Shown here: piece by piece, positions 62,058 to 64,000 of the stretch
Position numbering within the stretch: the first letter of the stretch is position 1
How the letters are laid out: the number at the start of each line of letters is the position of its first letter
NCBI GenBank assembly: GCA_030737875.1
Contig: CM060912.1
Location: forward strand, 460,974,310-461,038,309
DNA from: Allium sativum
Lineage: Eukaryota; Streptophyta; Magnoliopsida; Asparagales; Amaryllidaceae
Length of the DNA stretch: 64,000 nucleotides
Direction: 5' to 3'
Notes under the pieces: model-generated
Seen by the model: only the letters and a program-made list of their open reading frames with translations
Told to the model about the DNA's origin: nothing
Database searches by the model: none
Made by a program: the position numbers and the translations under genes

Positions 62058-64000
62058 TGAAATGACCCAAACTTCCCGGTAAAGGAAAGGCTGGATTGCC
62101 TTGAGAACAACACACATTAGAACACAAAACTGAAGAACATTTTATTGCTGATTACAACAATTACATCAGAGTACAAGAATATAACAGAGTATGAAAATTT
62201 ATTACACAATAGAAATCCAATAATATCAGAGATTTAAATTACATTTGAATAGCAGCGGAAAATAATAAAAATATACAACTGGAAGGAATAGACGGATACA
62301 GATCTTTCCGAATACCGCTTCACTGTAAGCCAGGATCCTGTAAATATATCTGCAAAAAGCTACTCTACTGCCCGTGTGGAAAATAAGGGCACCCGAGTTT
62401 GCCAGTGAAACAAACTACAGGTCAGTCATGGGACTGGTATGAGAAATCTTAACTTAACTATCTAATAATTAGGATAATCACAAGACCACGCCTCTAACGC
62501 GGAACGGGTTTACTCCATTGGATTGCCAGTGCGTAAAATAAGGTAAAACATTAAACAACGCAATGCTTTTTAGAAAAAATGAAACCATTATAAGACCCAA
62601 GTCCCATCACACAATGCAACGCAAACCGGAGGATAGGGTTTTACCTTATAATGGTCAAAAGATGCTTGATACGATAAAATGAATTTAATATTAGTGTGTA
62701 TATGGGTATATATATGTTTCAAAAACAATTTCAATCATAATGTATCAATCATAGACGGCATAGTACCCCATCCTACTATGTCGCCATACTAGTTCTACAA
62801 TCAAAACTGCAAGGTCGTATTGGAAATTGGATTTCCATCATGAGTCGAGGCTAGGGGCAAGCTCCTCTCTGATTCGAGACACTCTAGCAAATGCCTCAGG
62901 ATCCCCCGCAGTGAACCCTTGGATCTTCAGGGCTAGTCCCCGCCTATCGGCAGTGGATTGCTTATGCCTGAACACACGTTTCCCGGTTCCTTTGAACCTA
63001 TAGTATGACCACTAACGGCCTATAAAAATCCGAGGCGCCTCAAAATCCATCATCCACATAAGTAAAATGTCAGCCAGTTTAAGCACTGACACCACTCCTA
63101 GCTAGAAAGAAACGTGTGCACTCCCTGCAGTCCTAATCCCGTTTTTGACTCATACCGGGGTGTGAGGCTCGTGAAGTCACGCTATACACAAAGCTATGCC
63201 GCAATAGGCTATGCTTTGATCATCCCACAAGGCCCTGCTTTTCAACAAAAGCCTTAATCATTTGCATCTTGGCGTGCCACATTGACAATTCATGCCATGC
63301 GATCAATCACTATTAATATATATCAGGGTGTTAAGTAGAGAATAAATTCCCTACCACCAAACAGACATACATTAATAGAAATCGATTTAATTCACATGGA
63401 ACGAAATCCAATGTCAGACACGCATCCATTTACAAGCTTATGCTCTGGATCTGAGCGAAAACCAAATCCGAACAATCAACAATAGTCCGGACGGCTACCA
63501 CTGAAGCCCCTTCAAGGTAGCTACTCCCATCAAGGGTCTCTGTAGCAACACATCCATTCGATGTGAAGATCGTCGGTCTTCAACCACCGTCTTCATCTTC
63601 GACTCTTCATCGTCTTAGTAATTATTCGGAATGGGTTAAACCCGGTCTTCCCGAATAACCCACGTATTTTATAATAAAAAATCAAGTACTACTAAAAACA
63701 CATCCAACGCCTCATTCCAATTCAGAATATTCTTCTAATAAAATATTCGTATTATTCTATCAAAGATAAACCCTTTAAATTATTCTTAAATCTTTTCTTT
63801 AAAGATTTATCGAAATTCCAATTTGGGTTTAAATACCAAAAAATCATTATTCAATGATTATTTAAATTTAAGAAATTAATCTTATCTTTAACTAGGTTAA
63901 AGAACTAATGTCATTTAAAACATAGTTCACGGTAAACCCAAAATCATCTTCCATAAAATATGGAATCATCACAGAAATCATATCAATATATAATCGTTAT
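62058..64000 (-). mobile_element. LTR F (family S), minus strand, cut by window end
   Basis: In minus sense it ends at 62058 with GTCATTTCA and aligns with the 3' parts of the A and solo LTRs: the AACTACAGGTCAGTCATGGG tract, GGAAATTGGATTTCC, and the leader block. The 68-bp-type unit near 63902 places it in the family of the solo LTR. No primer site lies left of 62058, so this is a 3' LTR or a solo LTR. It interrupts LTR E at CGTAA (62053-62057), which would be its target duplication. No gene is seen. Confidence 0.82.
62985..63460 (-). other. Conserved leader block with changed hairpin arms (F)
   Basis: In minus sense the motif (diverged, about 63460-63425), hairpin I (63327-63358; outer GGTG/CACC, inner GGGAA-TTTA-TTCTC) and hairpin II (62985-62998; GGTTC-AAAG-GAACC). 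Hairpin II is followed by GGGAAACG as in A, although all five pairs of the stem differ from those of A. Confidence 0.6.

Overview
The window looks like intergenic heterochromatin of a flowering plant, probably a eudicot. Overall it is AT-rich. It carries Ty3/gypsy chromovirus-type LTR retrotransposons primed by initiator-Met tRNA, an L1-type LINE, a CACTA (En/Spm) transposase relic and a hAT-like miniature element. I found no intact host gene, rRNA or tRNA gene. Almost every long open frame is a retroelement gene or a chance frame inside an LTR. Species cannot be told from the sequence alone.

Layout, left to right. (1) 1-4020: a decayed CACTA transposase (TNP2 type) on the minus strand, with an unassigned stretch at the window edge. 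(2) 4430-4692 and 38787-56240: parts of one old minus-strand gypsy element, here called C (gag, PBS and one LTR). Its gag is split by element B. (3) 4693-38786: element B, minus strand, a non-autonomous LTR element with very long LTRs (about 6 kb) and only 1.2 kb between them. (4) 7974-25813: element A, plus strand, a chromodomain gypsy element with 4.9 kb LTRs and a perfect 5-bp target duplication. It sits in the left LTR of B, and the right LTR of B preserves the empty site. (5) 16581-19863: a solo LTR (family S), with its own 5-bp duplication, inside the integrase of A. (6) 30294-33077: a 5'-truncated LINE in the right LTR of B. (7) 41712-55814: element D, an LTR-internal-LTR-internal-LTR array inserted in the LTR of C close behind its TATA box. 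(8) 56241-62057: a B-related LTR (E), plus strand, interrupted by C on the left and F on the right and carrying a hAT-like MITE at 58546-59303. (9) 62058-64000: a minus-strand LTR of family S (F) that runs off the window.

Order of events read from the nesting: E existed before C and F; C before B and D; B before A and the LINE; A before the solo LTR. Nothing here is an operon. Only A retains most of a gag-pol frame, and it has two in-frame stops, a lost catalytic Asp in reverse transcriptase and a split integrase. B and D have no usable coding capacity and, if they ever moved, needed proteins from elsewhere.

The most interesting signal is in the LTRs, not the genes. LTRs of four diverged groups (A, S/F, B, E) share a block in the PBS-proximal part. 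It holds a conserved sequence motif and at least two small hairpins whose paired bases change together between families, which suggests a structured RNA in an unusually long 5' leader. All comparisons were made by eye; none was computed.
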